A stretch of 34,535 bases of DNA, from assembly GCF_001043955.1 (NCBI RefSeq), contig NZ_LABZ01000052.1:1-34535 (forward strand), in the 5' to 3' direction. The notes beneath the pieces are model-generated. The model was given only the letters and a program-made list of their open reading frames with translations. It did not search any database and was not told where the DNA came from. Made by a program: the position numbers and the translations under genes. Position 1 is the stretch's first letter. Each line of letters opens with the position of its first letter. The DNA comes from Methylobacterium tarhaniae (GTDB taxonomy: Bacteria; Pseudomonadota; Alphaproteobacteria; Rhizobiales; Beijerinckiaceae). This document shows positions 16,312-24,025 of the stretch, piece by piece.

Positions 16312-17132
16312 GCGCCGCCTCCCCCGAGTTCGGCCCGTGCCTCCTCGGCGAGGAGCCCGGTGACGTGGCGCCGCCAGTCCGGCGCGCCGTGGACGTCGTC
16401 GTACCAGAGCCCGTCCGGAATCGCCGCGGCGAGGGCCGCCGCGAGGTCTGCGGCCCCGGGCAGGCCCGGACGGTCGATCCGCACCGGGCGCCGGGTCGCG
16501 GCCGTCACCGTCAGGGCGAAGGCGCCGGCGGGGTCGAGCGTCGCGATCACCAGGGCGCCGGAGCGGCCGTTGGGGCTGAGCGAGAGGCGCCGGAAGGCGG
16601 TGCGCCGCCGGAAAGCCGCCGCCGGCAAGTCGATCCGGCGCAGGATCTCCCCGGGCGCGAGCGCCGTCTCCTGCGGCCCGCGCACCAGGTCGCGGACGGG
16701 CAGGCGCCGCTCGCCGCCCTCGGGCGTCCAGATCAGGCACTCGCCGTCGAGGGCGACCGCCAGCGCGATCATCGGCCCGGCCGGGAGCGCCAGGCAGAGG
16801 TTGCCGCCCACGGTGGCGGCGTTCCAGACCTTGAACGAGCCGAGGAGCGCCCGGCAGCACCGGCCGATGAGCGGTGCGGCGCTGAAGGCCGTCGGCAGCT
16901 CGAGCCGGCCGAGGGCCGCGATCGTGCAGGTCGCGCCGATCTGCAGGCCCTGCTCCGTCACCGCATGGGGCTCCCAGCCGAGGGAGGGCAGATCGATCAG
17001 CCGGCCGATCCCGTCCTGCGGCTCGGAGAAGAGCCAGGTCCCGCCGGCGAGCCAGGCGTCGCCCGGCCGCCAAGCCGGCAGCGCCGCGCGGGTGCGGGGC
17101 GCCACCACCTCCGTGATGCTGTCGAGGTCCAT
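16308..17132 (-). CDS. Molybdenum hydroxylase FAD-binding subunit (CoxM/YgfM-like)
   Basis: A 274-residue protein with the FAD_binding_5 fold. The flavin-binding signatures are AWLAGGTWLFSE near residue 29 (AGGTDL in relatives) and KVWNAATVGGNLCLALPAGP near residue 101 (TxGGNL), followed by the C-terminal CO-dehydrogenase flavoprotein domain. It transfers electrons from the iron-sulphur/molybdenum subunit, encoded immediately downstream with an ATGA overlap, to NAD or another acceptor. An in-frame GGAAGG ribosome binding site supports the ATG at 17132. The length is that of single-domain FAD subunits such as YgfM. The promoter is presumably in the 232-base divergent spacer 17133-17364. Confidence 0.9.
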   Translation of the reverse strand: MDLDSITEVVAPRTRAALPAWRPGDAWLAGGTWLFSEPQDGIGRLIDLPSLGWEPHAVTEQGLQIGATCTIAALGRLELPTAFSAAPLIGRCCRALLGSFKVWNAATVGGNLCLALPAGPMIALAVALDGECLIWTPEGGERRLPVRDLVRGPQETALAPGEILRRIDLPAAAFRRRTAFRRLSLSPNGRSGALVIATLDPAGAFALTVTAATRRPVRIDRPGLPGAADLAAALAAAIPDGLWYDDVHGAPDWRRHVTGLLAEEARAELGGGGA

Positions 17133-17285
17133 GAGCCTTCCCGCGCGCCTCCCCGGACTGGGTACCCACGACCTTAAGGCAAGATCGCGTCCAGCGCGGT
17201 AGGCCCGACGCCCCGGGCGGCCCGCGCCATCGGCCGCGTCGCGGCCGCGAGCCGGCGAAAGATCGGGTGTGCAAACCCGTTAACT

Positions 17286-17318
17286 ATTTGTTAGCAAATC
17301 GATTGACTTTAGCAAGTC
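17286..17318. promoter_or_regulatory. Two tandem dyads in the divergent spacer (candidate operator)
   Basis: ATTTGTTAGCAAAT (17286-17299) and GACTTTAGCAAGTC (17305-17318) are each 14-base dyads with 5-bp perfect arms. Their centres are 19 bases apart, close to two helical turns, and both contain TAGCAA. Two GTTAAC sites (17279-17284 and 17319-17324) flank the pair. The region is AT-rich within GC-rich DNA and includes TTGACT (17303-17308) as a possible -35 on the plus strand. It probably controls the hydroxylase operon, the isonitrile-synthase-like gene, or both. Confidence 0.5.
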
Positions 17319-17364
17319 GTTAACCCACTTATCGCGCATCCCGGACGATGAACAGGTCGCCGTC

Positions 17365-18258
17365 ATGCCCGCTCTAGAAAAGTTTACTTCCGGCTTTACG
17401 TTGTCGCCCGAGATGGGGACAAAGACAATGCAGCCGGGGTATCCCAGGGAAGCGAGCGCCATACAATCGGCGGCGCGAGCAGTTGATCTGCCGAAGACTG
17501 GGAAGAAAATCCGCAAGGACGAGGACAGGACGGCGAAATTCAATCCTGAGTTGATTATCAAGTCGTTTAACACCTGGGCGTTCAAGCGGGAACAGCCCGG
17601 AAACCCGGAGCGGCTGGTGCCGGTGGTCGAGGCGGCGGCCCGGGCCGGGCGACCGCTCGAATTCGTGCAGTACTGGGGCAAGGGTCCGCGGACCGGGATC
17701 GCCGCGCCCGATCTCGCCTGCCTCGACTATCTCGGCCAGCTCGCCGAGCGGGTGCGCCAGGTCTACGCGCCGGGGGCGCTCTTCCGGCTGATCTTCACCG
17801 ATACCCATGCCTCGCTGAACGGGCATCCGGCCGAGGCGGCGGATGCCTATTTCGGCGCCATCGATGCCGCCGCGCAGGCCCGCGGCTTCGCCAGCACCCG
17901 GCTCAGCGACGTCGTCGCCTTCGCCCGCGAGATCGGCGCGGACACGCCGCAGGAGGAGCCGACGGGCGAGATCCTGGCGAGCCTGATCGCCTGCGCGGCC
18001 AAGTGGTACCGCGGCGAGGGCTCCACCGAGCAGGGCGCCCTCGACTACCACCGCATGAACATGGTCGAGAAGCGCGCCGTCGCGGCGGCCTTCCCGGAGG
18101 CGGTGTTCGTCACCTTCAACGGCAGCGAGTTCCGCGACCTGTTCCCGGCCACGATGCCGGTCTTCTACATGTACTCGCTGCGCCGCGGCGTCGGGGTGAA
18201 GCCGTGGTTCATGGACGCCCAGCCGGCCGCTCAGCCGGCCGGCCAGCCAGTCGCCTGA
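17365..18258 (+). CDS. Dit1/PvcA isonitrile-synthase-like protein (tentative)
   Basis: A 297-residue cytosolic protein without an obvious characterised match. The central part resembles the Dit1/PvcA/IsnA family, which turns an amino acid amine into an isonitrile: RPLEFVQYWGKGPRTG stands where that family has its PxxFPAKSPNP strand, then PDLACLDYLGQLAERVRQVY, then APGALFRLIFTDTHASLNG, matching the family's YPPGAKxTIxSDGRVFSD region, and a Y-rich helix plus LSDV. The C-terminus ends FRDLFPATMPVFYMYSLRRG...PWF. Similarity is by eye only and the family's usual DGRVFSDL reads TDTHASLNG here. The first 70 codons are AT-richer than the rest and may be partly upstream DNA; ATGs at 17413 and 17428 are alternative starts. 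It is followed after 27 bases by a DMT exporter. Confidence 0.45.
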   Translation: MPALEKFTSGFTLSPEMGTKTMQPGYPREASAIQSAARAVDLPKTGKKIRKDEDRTAKFNPELIIKSFNTWAFKREQPGNPERLVPVVEAAARAGRPLEFVQYWGKGPRTGIAAPDLACLDYLGQLAERVRQVYAPGALFRLIFTDTHASLNGHPAEAADAYFGAIDAAAQARGFASTRLSDVVAFAREIGADTPQEEPTGEILASLIACAAKWYRGEGSTEQGALDYHRMNMVEKRAVAAAFPEAVFVTFNGSEFRDLFPATMPVFYMYSLRRGVGVKPWFMDAQPAAQPAGQPVA

Positions 18259-18285
18259 TCCGTACCGCCAGCGTCGGAGACCCCC

Positions 18286-19335
18286 ATGCAGAGCGCCGCT
18301 CGCGCCCCGGCCGCCGGCCATCCGCCGGCGGAGGCCGCTCGCCCCGCCGACAACATCCCCCTCGGCATCGCGCTGATGATCGGCGCGACAGTGCTGCTGA
18401 CCCTGTCGAACGCGTTCTCGAAACACCTCGTCGCCCATTATCCGGTCGGCGAGGTGATGTTCCTGCGCTCGTCGATCGCCTTCGGGCTGGTCTGCGCCTT
18501 CATGCTGCCGGCGACGGGCCTCGGGGTGTTCCGGACCCGGCGGCCCGGGGCCCATGTCGCCCGCGGGCTGTCGCAGGCGATCTCCCAGACGCTGACGGTG
18601 CTGGCGCTCGGATTGATGCCGCTCGCCGGCGTCACGGCGATCGGCTTCTCGGCACCGCTCTTCGCCGCCGTGGTGGCGATCCTCTGGCACAAGGAGGCGT
18701 CGGACCCGGTGCGCTGGGGCGTGCTGATCGTGGGCTTCCTCGGCGTCCTGGTGGTGACCAATCCGGGGGCCGATTCGCTGCAGGTCGGGGCGCTGTTCGC
18801 GCTGGGCAACGCCGTCATGTACGGCACCGTCACGGTGGCGGTGCGGGGCATGGCCAAGACCGAGAAGGCCGGCACGCTGCTGATCTGGCAGATGGCCGTG
18901 ATGGCGGCGGCCCATTCCGTGCTGCTGGTCTTCGGCTTCCGCTGGCCGAGCCTGGCCGACGCCGCCCTGTTCGGGCTGCTCGGCGCCTCGAATGTCGGCG
19001 CGCAGTATCTCTGGACCCGGGCGCTCTCCTCGGCGCCGGCCACCGCGGTGTCGCCCTTCTACTACCTGATGCTGGTCTGGGGCATGGGCCTCGGCTATCT
19101 CGCCTTCGGCGAGGTCCCGAACCTGCACCTCGTCACCGGCGGCGTGATCGTGGTCGCGGCCGGCGCCCTGCTCCTCTGGCACGAGACCTGGGCGCGGCGG
19201 CAGCCCGAGACCCGGACGCGCCGGCGCGACAGCGCGCCCCCGCTGGACAGCGCGCCCCGGCGCTTGGCCTGCCCGGTCGCCATGCCCCTGCACCGGCCCG
19301 AGACCCTCATCCTGTCCAGGGATTTGCGGGCTTGA
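18286..19335 (+). CDS. EamA/DMT-superfamily transporter
   Basis: A 349-residue inner-membrane protein with ten predicted helices in two EamA repeats, starting IPLGIALMIGATVLLTLSNA and NAVMYGTVTVAVRG. Helices include LTVLALGLMPLAGVTAIGFS and SPFYYLMLVWGMGLGYLAFG. EamA proteins usually export amino acids or small metabolites. After the last helix (VVAAGALLLWHE) there is a 50-residue arginine/proline-rich tail, unusual for the family, which may be read-through of intergenic sequence. The start lies 27 bases after the isonitrile-synthase-like gene on the same strand, so export of that gene's product is a reasonable but unproven idea. Confidence 0.88.
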   Translation: MQSAARAPAAGHPPAEAARPADNIPLGIALMIGATVLLTLSNAFSKHLVAHYPVGEVMFLRSSIAFGLVCAFMLPATGLGVFRTRRPGAHVARGLSQAISQTLTVLALGLMPLAGVTAIGFSAPLFAAVVAILWHKEASDPVRWGVLIVGFLGVLVVTNPGADSLQVGALFALGNAVMYGTVTVAVRGMAKTEKAGTLLIWQMAVMAAAHSVLLVFGFRWPSLADAALFGLLGASNVGAQYLWTRALSSAPATAVSPFYYLMLVWGMGLGYLAFGEVPNLHLVTGGVIVVAAGALLLWHETWARRQPETRTRRRDSAPPLDSAPRRLACPVAMPLHRPETLILSRDLRA

Positions 19336-19476
19336 GAGCGAAGGCCACTCGTCCCGACCTCGGGGTTCCGCGGTCGGGCTGAATCCCGTGAGTACCGTCA
19401 GGGGGTCCAGTGCGCGGGGAGCCCCGTACACGAGAACGGGAAGCGGGCGAAAGCAGATCGCCATCGCGGGCGTCAC

Positions 19477-19825
19477 CAGTGACGTCAGCAAACTCTCCGC
19501 GATACGAGAGCCCGCCTCGATCTCCGACGCGCCATCGACCGGTGCGACGAACTCATCGCCACCCAGGGTGGATCATCTTGTTCACGCTCCGGATGAAATT
19601 CCTCGATCCGGGATGTCCAGCAAAGAGCGACCCGTATCGCTCTTTGAGCAGCGGCATGGCTCGCGTGCCGAACCACTGAAGAACCTCGGCCTTCGACAGG
19701 TTCAGGCGCCGACTGGCGGCCTCGACCAGGGCAGCCATCTCGGCATCGTCATAGTTTCCGAGCGAGGTATGGACCCCGTCGAGCTTCGCCTCATCCAGAA
19801 TCTGCTCCCACGAATGGAAACTCAC
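19477..19825 (-). pseudogene. Relic of an H-NOX-GGDEF gas-sensing diguanylate cyclase
   Basis: From the GTG at 19825 the frame encodes 90 residues matching the heme-nitric-oxide/oxygen (H-NOX) domain: SWEQILDEAKLDGVHTSLGN, YDDAEMAALVEAASRRLNLS, WFGTRAMPLLKERYGSLF and NFIRSVNKMIH. H86, codon 19570-19568, is the expected proximal heme ligand. The frame then ends in four foreign residues and a TGA. In the next frame, four bases further on, comes LGGDEF (motif codons 19563-19549), followed by SRIAESLLTSL, the start of a GGDEF domain's second half. About 20 N-terminal H-NOX residues are missing too. So an internal deletion joined the heme-ligand helix to the cyclase active-site loop out of frame, and the N-terminus is eroded. 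It should neither bind heme stably nor make c-di-GMP. Confidence 0.8.
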
Positions 19826-20730
19826 TCCAAGCGATTGATTCTACCGTCAGAGTTCTGAACGCGGGATCGCCGCTCCTTGCAGCGATCCCGGGCAAGCCCG
19901 AGGTCGACCGCGCCCAGGTCGTGCGAGCGCGGCAGCAGGACGACGAGCTTATGGTCCGGCTGGGTCGCGGGCACGAGCGTGACCTGTTCGAAGCACACTC
20001 TGCCGTCGTCGGGATGATCGAACATCCGCAGGCCGCCTTCCCGGGCCAGCACCGCATGGTCGTTCCAGAACATCGCGAATTCGGCACTGCTCCGGCGCAG
20101 GTCGCGGATCAGGTCGTCCATCGCGGGATCGTCCGGATTGTGCCCGGTATCGGCCCGGAACTCGGCCAGCAGACGGCGGGCGCGGTCCTCCCAGTCCTGG
20201 ATGAAGCGGCGCGCCGCCTCGTGAAGGAACACGAACCGCAGCAGGCACGGCTCTCCGCTGTCGAACCAGGGGGCGAACAGGCGCCCCGCGGCCTCGTTCC
20301 AGCCGCGCGCCCGCCAGAGACGGTCGAGGAGATAGGCCGGCGCCGTCAGGGCGCCGAGGGCGTCCAGCAACTCGGGTGGGGCGGTGGCCGGCACCGTCGC
20401 GGCGGCGGGCGCGGCAGGGTCGCGCCGCCGCGTCAGCTCGAACAGGTAGGCGCGCTCCGCCGGGTTCAGCCGGAGTGCGTCCGCCAGCCGGGCCAGAGCC
20501 GCCGCGGACAGGGCGATGTCCCGCCCCTGCTCGACCCAGGTGTACCAGGTCGTGCTGAGGCCGCTGAGCTGCGCCACCTCCTCGCGCCGCAGGCCGGGCG
20601 TGCGTCGCCGGGCCGGCGCGCCCGGCGGATGCCCGAGGGAGGCGGGCGCCAGCGCCTCGCGGCGGGTGCGGAGAAAGGCGCCGAGCAGACGCCGCTGGTC
20701 GACCGGCAGGGACATGCTGGTGCTGGACAT
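19822..20730 (-). CDS. XRE-family regulator with MmyB-like ligand-binding domain
   Basis: A 302-residue one-component regulator. Residues about 15-85 are an XRE helix-turn-helix (RRTPGLRREEVAQLSGLSTT, WYTWVEQGRDIALSAAALARL). Residues about 115-265 are the MmyB-like ligand-binding domain (APAYLLDRLWRARGWNEAAG, FVFLHEAARRFIQDWEDRAR). Such proteins are nearly always divergent from the gene they control, here a methyltransferase. The last 30 residues (from GLARDRCKERRSR) are unlike the family and run into the H-NOX relic, so the original C-terminus may have been altered by that rearrangement. The start at 20730 has a weak AGGAT site; 20715 is the alternative. Both starts lie at the nested dyad, implying autoregulation. 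Confidence 0.88.
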   Translation of the reverse strand: MSSTSMSLPVDQRRLLGAFLRTRREALAPASLGHPPGAPARRRTPGLRREEVAQLSGLSTTWYTWVEQGRDIALSAAALARLADALRLNPAERAYLFELTRRRDPAAPAAATVPATAPPELLDALGALTAPAYLLDRLWRARGWNEAAGRLFAPWFDSGEPCLLRFVFLHEAARRFIQDWEDRARRLLAEFRADTGHNPDDPAMDDLIRDLRRSSAEFAMFWNDHAVLAREGGLRMFDHPDDGRVCFEQVTLVPATQPDHKLVVLLPRSHDLGAVDLGLARDRCKERRSRVQNSDGRINRLE

Positions 20731-20762
20731 ACCAGGATATCCTGCCAACTTGTACCAGCATG
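20713..20762. promoter_or_regulatory. Nested dyad operator between the MmyB regulator and the methyltransferase
   Basis: A perfect 12-base palindrome CAGGATATCCTG (20733-20744) sits inside a perfect 9-bp inverted repeat CATGCTGGT (20713-20721) / ACCAGCATG (20754-20762). The centres differ by one base. The location at the regulator's 5' end, facing the divergent gene, fits a self-controlled operator. Confidence 0.6.
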
Positions 20763-20803
20763 AAGACAGTTTCAGGGTGGTTGTCCCACAGCGGAGCGCA
20801 ACC

Positions 20804-21565
20804 ATGACCACGCAGCACGCCTTCGTCGCCCAGGAATACGGTGGCCGGGCTCCGGACTATGTCACCAGCGCGGTGCACAGCGCCGGTGGCGACCTGGATC
20901 AGGTGGAGGAGGCCGTTCGCGGCCTGAGCACCGCACGGGTGCTCGACTTAGGCTGCGGCGGCGGCCATGTCAGCTACCGCGCGGCGCCCCACGTGGCCGA
21001 GGTGATCGCGTGCGACATCACTCAGGCCATGCTGGATGCCGTCGCCGCCACGGCGGCCGAGCGCGGCCTCTCCAACATCGCCGTCCGGCAGGCGGCTGCG
21101 GAACAGCTGCCCTTCCCGGCCGCGTCGTTCGACGTCGTCCTGTGCCGCTTCACCGCGCATCACTGGCAGGATCTGGAAGCCGGGCTGCGGGAGGCGCGCC
21201 GCGTCCTCAAGCCCGGGGGCCGGGGCGTGTTCATCGACACGGTCGCGCCGGCCGACCGCGTTCTCGACAGCCATCTGCAAGCCATCGAATTGCTGCGGGA
21301 CGCGTCGCATGTCCGCAACTACAGTACGGCCGAGCTGGTCTCCGCCCTGTCCCGCGCAGGCTTCGCCGTCGAGGGCATCACGATGCGGCGGTTACGGATG
21401 GAGTTTTCCGTCTGGACGGCCCGGACACGGACGCCCGCATCCCACGCGGATGCGATCCGCTCGTTGCAGGAGCGAGCCCCTGCCGTCGTCAGGGAGTCCT
21501 TCGCCGTCGGACCGGACGGGAGCTTCGACCTGGATGCAGCGACCCTCATGACGGTCGCCTCTTAG
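20804..21565 (+). CDS. Class I SAM-dependent methyltransferase
   Basis: A 253-residue protein of the UbiE/COQ5-like (Methyltransf_11) group. Motif I is VLDLGCGGGHVSYRAAP near residue 46, the acidic ribose contact is VIACDITQAML, motif II is LPFPAASFDVVLCRFTAHHW, and motif III is EARRVLKPGGRGVFIDT. The substrate is a small molecule that cannot be deduced. The start at 20804 is preceded by GGAG. It is divergent from the XRE/MmyB regulator across a dyad operator and is therefore its likely target. Confidence 0.9.
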   Translation: MTTQHAFVAQEYGGRAPDYVTSAVHSAGGDLDQVEEAVRGLSTARVLDLGCGGGHVSYRAAPHVAEVIACDITQAMLDAVAATAAERGLSNIAVRQAAAEQLPFPAASFDVVLCRFTAHHWQDLEAGLREARRVLKPGGRGVFIDTVAPADRVLDSHLQAIELLRDASHVRNYSTAELVSALSRAGFAVEGITMRRLRMEFSVWTARTRTPASHADAIRSLQERAPAVVRESFAVGPDGSFDLDAATLMTVAS

Positions 21566-21594
21566 GTCGGCGATGTCCCGCCCGACCGCCGAGC

Positions 21595-21633
21595 CTCTCT
21601 CCCGCTTCGGTGCCGGTCTCGCACGGGAGAGAG
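21595..21633. terminator. Inverted repeat between convergent genes
   Basis: CTCTCTCCCG (21595-21604) and CGGGAGAGAG (21624-21633) form a perfect 10-bp stem with a 19-base loop, between the methyltransferase stop (21565) and the GGDEF-EAL stop (21710). It is placed to end both convergent transcripts; no T-run accompanies it. Confidence 0.5.
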
Positions 21634-21709
21634 ATCCGGCGACGGTCCCGCGACGCGGACCGATGCGGCGGCCCGCGTCCCACGCCGCCAGGGATCGAGC
21701 CGCCGGGGA

Positions 21710-24025
21710 TCAAGCCGCCAAGGTCTTGGCCTTCTGGTTCTCGGCGCACCAGCGATCGATGAGGGCCCGTGCCTCCCCGGCCGGAACCGGGCGGCTGAAC
21801 AGGTAGCCCTGGACCTCGTCGCAGCCGAGGAGCGCCAGGACGCGCTGCTGGTCGGCGGTCTCGATGCCCTCGGCGGTGGTGCGCATGCCGAGCACCCGGG
21901 CGATGTCGATGACGGCGCGGACGATCGCGGCGTTCTGCGCCCCGGCGCCGAGACCGGTGACGAAGCTGCGGTCGACCTTGATCCGGTCGAACGGGAAGCT
22001 CCTCAGGTAGTTGAGGGAGGAGTAGCCGGTACCGAAATCGTCCATCGCCACGTGCAGGCCCAGGGCCTTCAGGTCGCGCAGGATGGTCAGCGTCGCCTCG
22101 CCGCTGTCGAGCAGCATCTGCTCGGTGATCTCGAGCTCGAGGCGGTGGGCCGGCAGGCCGGTCCGGGCCAGGACGCCGCGCACCATCCCGACGAGGTCGG
22201 GGCCGGTGAACTGCACCGGCGACAGGTTCACGGCGATCTTCAGCCGCTCGGGCCAGGTCGCGGCCTGGCGGCAGGCCTCGGTCAGGGACCACTCGCCGAT
22301 GGCGTGGATCAGGCCGCATTCCTCGGCGATCGAGATGAACAACGAGGGCGGCACGCTGCCCCGCTCCGGGTGGCGCCACCGCGCCAGGGCCTCGAACCCG
22401 GCGATCTCGCCGGTCTTGAGGATGACCGAGGGCTGGTAATGCAGCTCCAGCTCCCCGCGCTCGATCGCCCGGCGCAGGTCGCTCTCGATCTGGCGCCGCT
22501 CCTCCAGCCCCTCGCTCATCTGCCGGTCGTAGAACCGGAACGTGCCGCGCTTGCCCGCCTTGACGGCGTAGAGCGCGAGATCGGCGGCGATCAGGAGGTC
22601 GTCCGCATCGCTGCCATCCGCGGGCCCGACCGCGATGCCGATGCTGACGCTGGAGCGGATCTGGTGGCTGCCGATCTCGAAGGGCGGCAGGACCGCCTCG
22701 GCGATGCGGTGCGCCAGGGCCTCGATGGCCTGTCGGTCGCCGGCGCCCGGCACCAGCAGCGCGAACTCGTCGCCGCCCAGGCGCGCCAGCAACTGGCCGG
22801 GCGCGAGCACGGCGGCGAGGCGGTCGCCGACCGCCTGCAGCAGGTGATCGCCGACCTTGTGGCCGAGGGTGTCGTTGACGAGCTTGAACCGGTCGAGGTC
22901 GAGGAACATCACCGCGTAGGTGGCGTCCGGCGCCGCCCGCGCCGTCTCCGCCACCGCCTCCAGGGAGGCGCGGAACACCCGGCGGTTCGGCAGGTCGGTC
23001 AGGGGGTCGAGGGAGGCCAGGCGCGCGACCCGGACCTCGGCCTCGGAGCGCTTGGCCTCGATGCGCAGGAGCTTCTCCACCGCGATCCCGACGAGGAGCG
23101 TCATCAGCGCCGCCGCCATCGCGTCCATCCGCAGGGTCGCGCGGGAATCCTTGTAGATCTCGGCCTCGGGCACGCTGACGCTCACCCAGAGCGGATGCTC
23201 GCGCACCTTGCGGATCGTCACCAGCCGGGCCTCGGCCCCGTCCGGCATCTCGAGGGTGAAGGTGCCGGACCGGCCGGAGCGGATCTTCTGGTAGGTCTCG
23301 GTCCGGGAGAGGTCGGCGCCGACTCCGAAGCCGCCGCCGGCGCCGCCGCTGGAGCGCACCACCCCGTCGCTGCCGATGAGCGAGATCGAGGCCGGGCTGC
23401 CGAGATCGATCTTGTCGTAGAACTGGGTCAGGTGGCTCGGGTTGAGCGAGGCCACCACCACGCCGCCGAAGCGTCCGTCCGGCCCGAGGAAGCGGCGGCT
23501 GAACTGGACCGAGACCCGGCCGCTCGCCCGTCCGATCACCGGCCGGCTGATGTAGAGGTTGTCCTCGGGGCTCTCGACATGGACGCGAAAGTGGTCGCGG
23601 TCGCTGAGGTCGGTCGCCGGCGGCGGCTGCGGTCCGGCATTGGTCGCCCGCATCACGCCGTCCGGACCGATGATCGCCACCTGCACGATGATCTCGCTCA
23701 GGAGATCGGTCGTGTTGACGATCGTGCCGTAATCCTCCTTGCCGCTGCGGTTCTGGATGCTGCGCCGCATGTAGAGCAGCGACTTGTCGATCTCGCCGAT
23801 CGAGCGCAGGACGTTCTCCTCGAAGACCATCGCGAAATTGTGCGTGGTGCGCTCCGAGTCCTGCAGGGCGTCACGCATGTCGCTCTGGTGCTTGACCGCG
23901 ACGCCGCTCCAGAGGAGCGCCACGACGATCAGGCCGAGGATCACCGGCCCACGGCGCTCTGCCAGAAATCTCGGAAACTGCTTGAGGTACAGGGCCATCC
24001 CGGCTCGTCCAGCGGCTGCGGTCAT
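21710..24025 (-). CDS. Membrane-bound GGDEF-EAL cyclic-di-GMP enzyme with a periplasmic sensor
   Basis: A 771-residue protein. A first transmembrane helix (VILGLIVVALLWSGVAV) leads to a periplasmic PDC/dCache-like sensor of about 230 residues, a second helix (AMAAALMTLLVGIAVEKLL), then GGDEF (about 340-500) and EAL (about 520-765) domains. The cyclase motif LGGDEF is intact, but the inhibitory RxxD site just upstream is replaced by APGQ, so product inhibition is probably lost. The phosphodiesterase part is complete: FEALARWRHPERG, NLSPVQF, ELEITEQMLL, DDFGTGYSSL, KVDRSFV, AEGIET and QGYLFSRPV. Both activities are therefore possible. The start at 24025 is chosen because the longer upstream frame lacks protein character; 23998 is an alternative. 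No ligand for the sensor is evident. Confidence 0.93.
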   Translation of the reverse strand: MTAAAGRAGMALYLKQFPRFLAERRGPVILGLIVVALLWSGVAVKHQSDMRDALQDSERTTHNFAMVFEENVLRSIGEIDKSLLYMRRSIQNRSGKEDYGTIVNTTDLLSEIIVQVAIIGPDGVMRATNAGPQPPPATDLSDRDHFRVHVESPEDNLYISRPVIGRASGRVSVQFSRRFLGPDGRFGGVVVASLNPSHLTQFYDKIDLGSPASISLIGSDGVVRSSGGAGGGFGVGADLSRTETYQKIRSGRSGTFTLEMPDGAEARLVTIRKVREHPLWVSVSVPEAEIYKDSRATLRMDAMAAALMTLLVGIAVEKLLRIEAKRSEAEVRVARLASLDPLTDLPNRRVFRASLEAVAETARAAPDATYAVMFLDLDRFKLVNDTLGHKVGDHLLQAVGDRLAAVLAPGQLLARLGGDEFALLVPGAGDRQAIEALAHRIAEAVLPPFEIGSHQIRSSVSIGIAVGPADGSDADDLLIAADLALYAVKAGKRGTFRFYDRQMSEGLEERRQIESDLRRAIERGELELHYQPSVILKTGEIAGFEALARWRHPERGSVPPSLFISIAEECGLIHAIGEWSLTEACRQAATWPERLKIAVNLSPVQFTGPDLVGMVRGVLARTGLPAHRLELEITEQMLLDSGEATLTILRDLKALGLHVAMDDFGTGYSSLNYLRSFPFDRIKVDRSFVTGLGAGAQNAAIVRAVIDIARVLGMRTTAEGIETADQQRVLALLGCDEVQGYLFSRPVPAGEARALIDRWCAENQKAKTLAA

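Noticed and set aside
13570..17274. One continuous 1234-codon minus-strand frame joining the hydroxylase large subunit to upstream sequence
   Set aside because: The part before 16311 is out of phase with the FAD subunit gene and has no protein character; the ATG at 16311 with its ribosome binding site is the real start.
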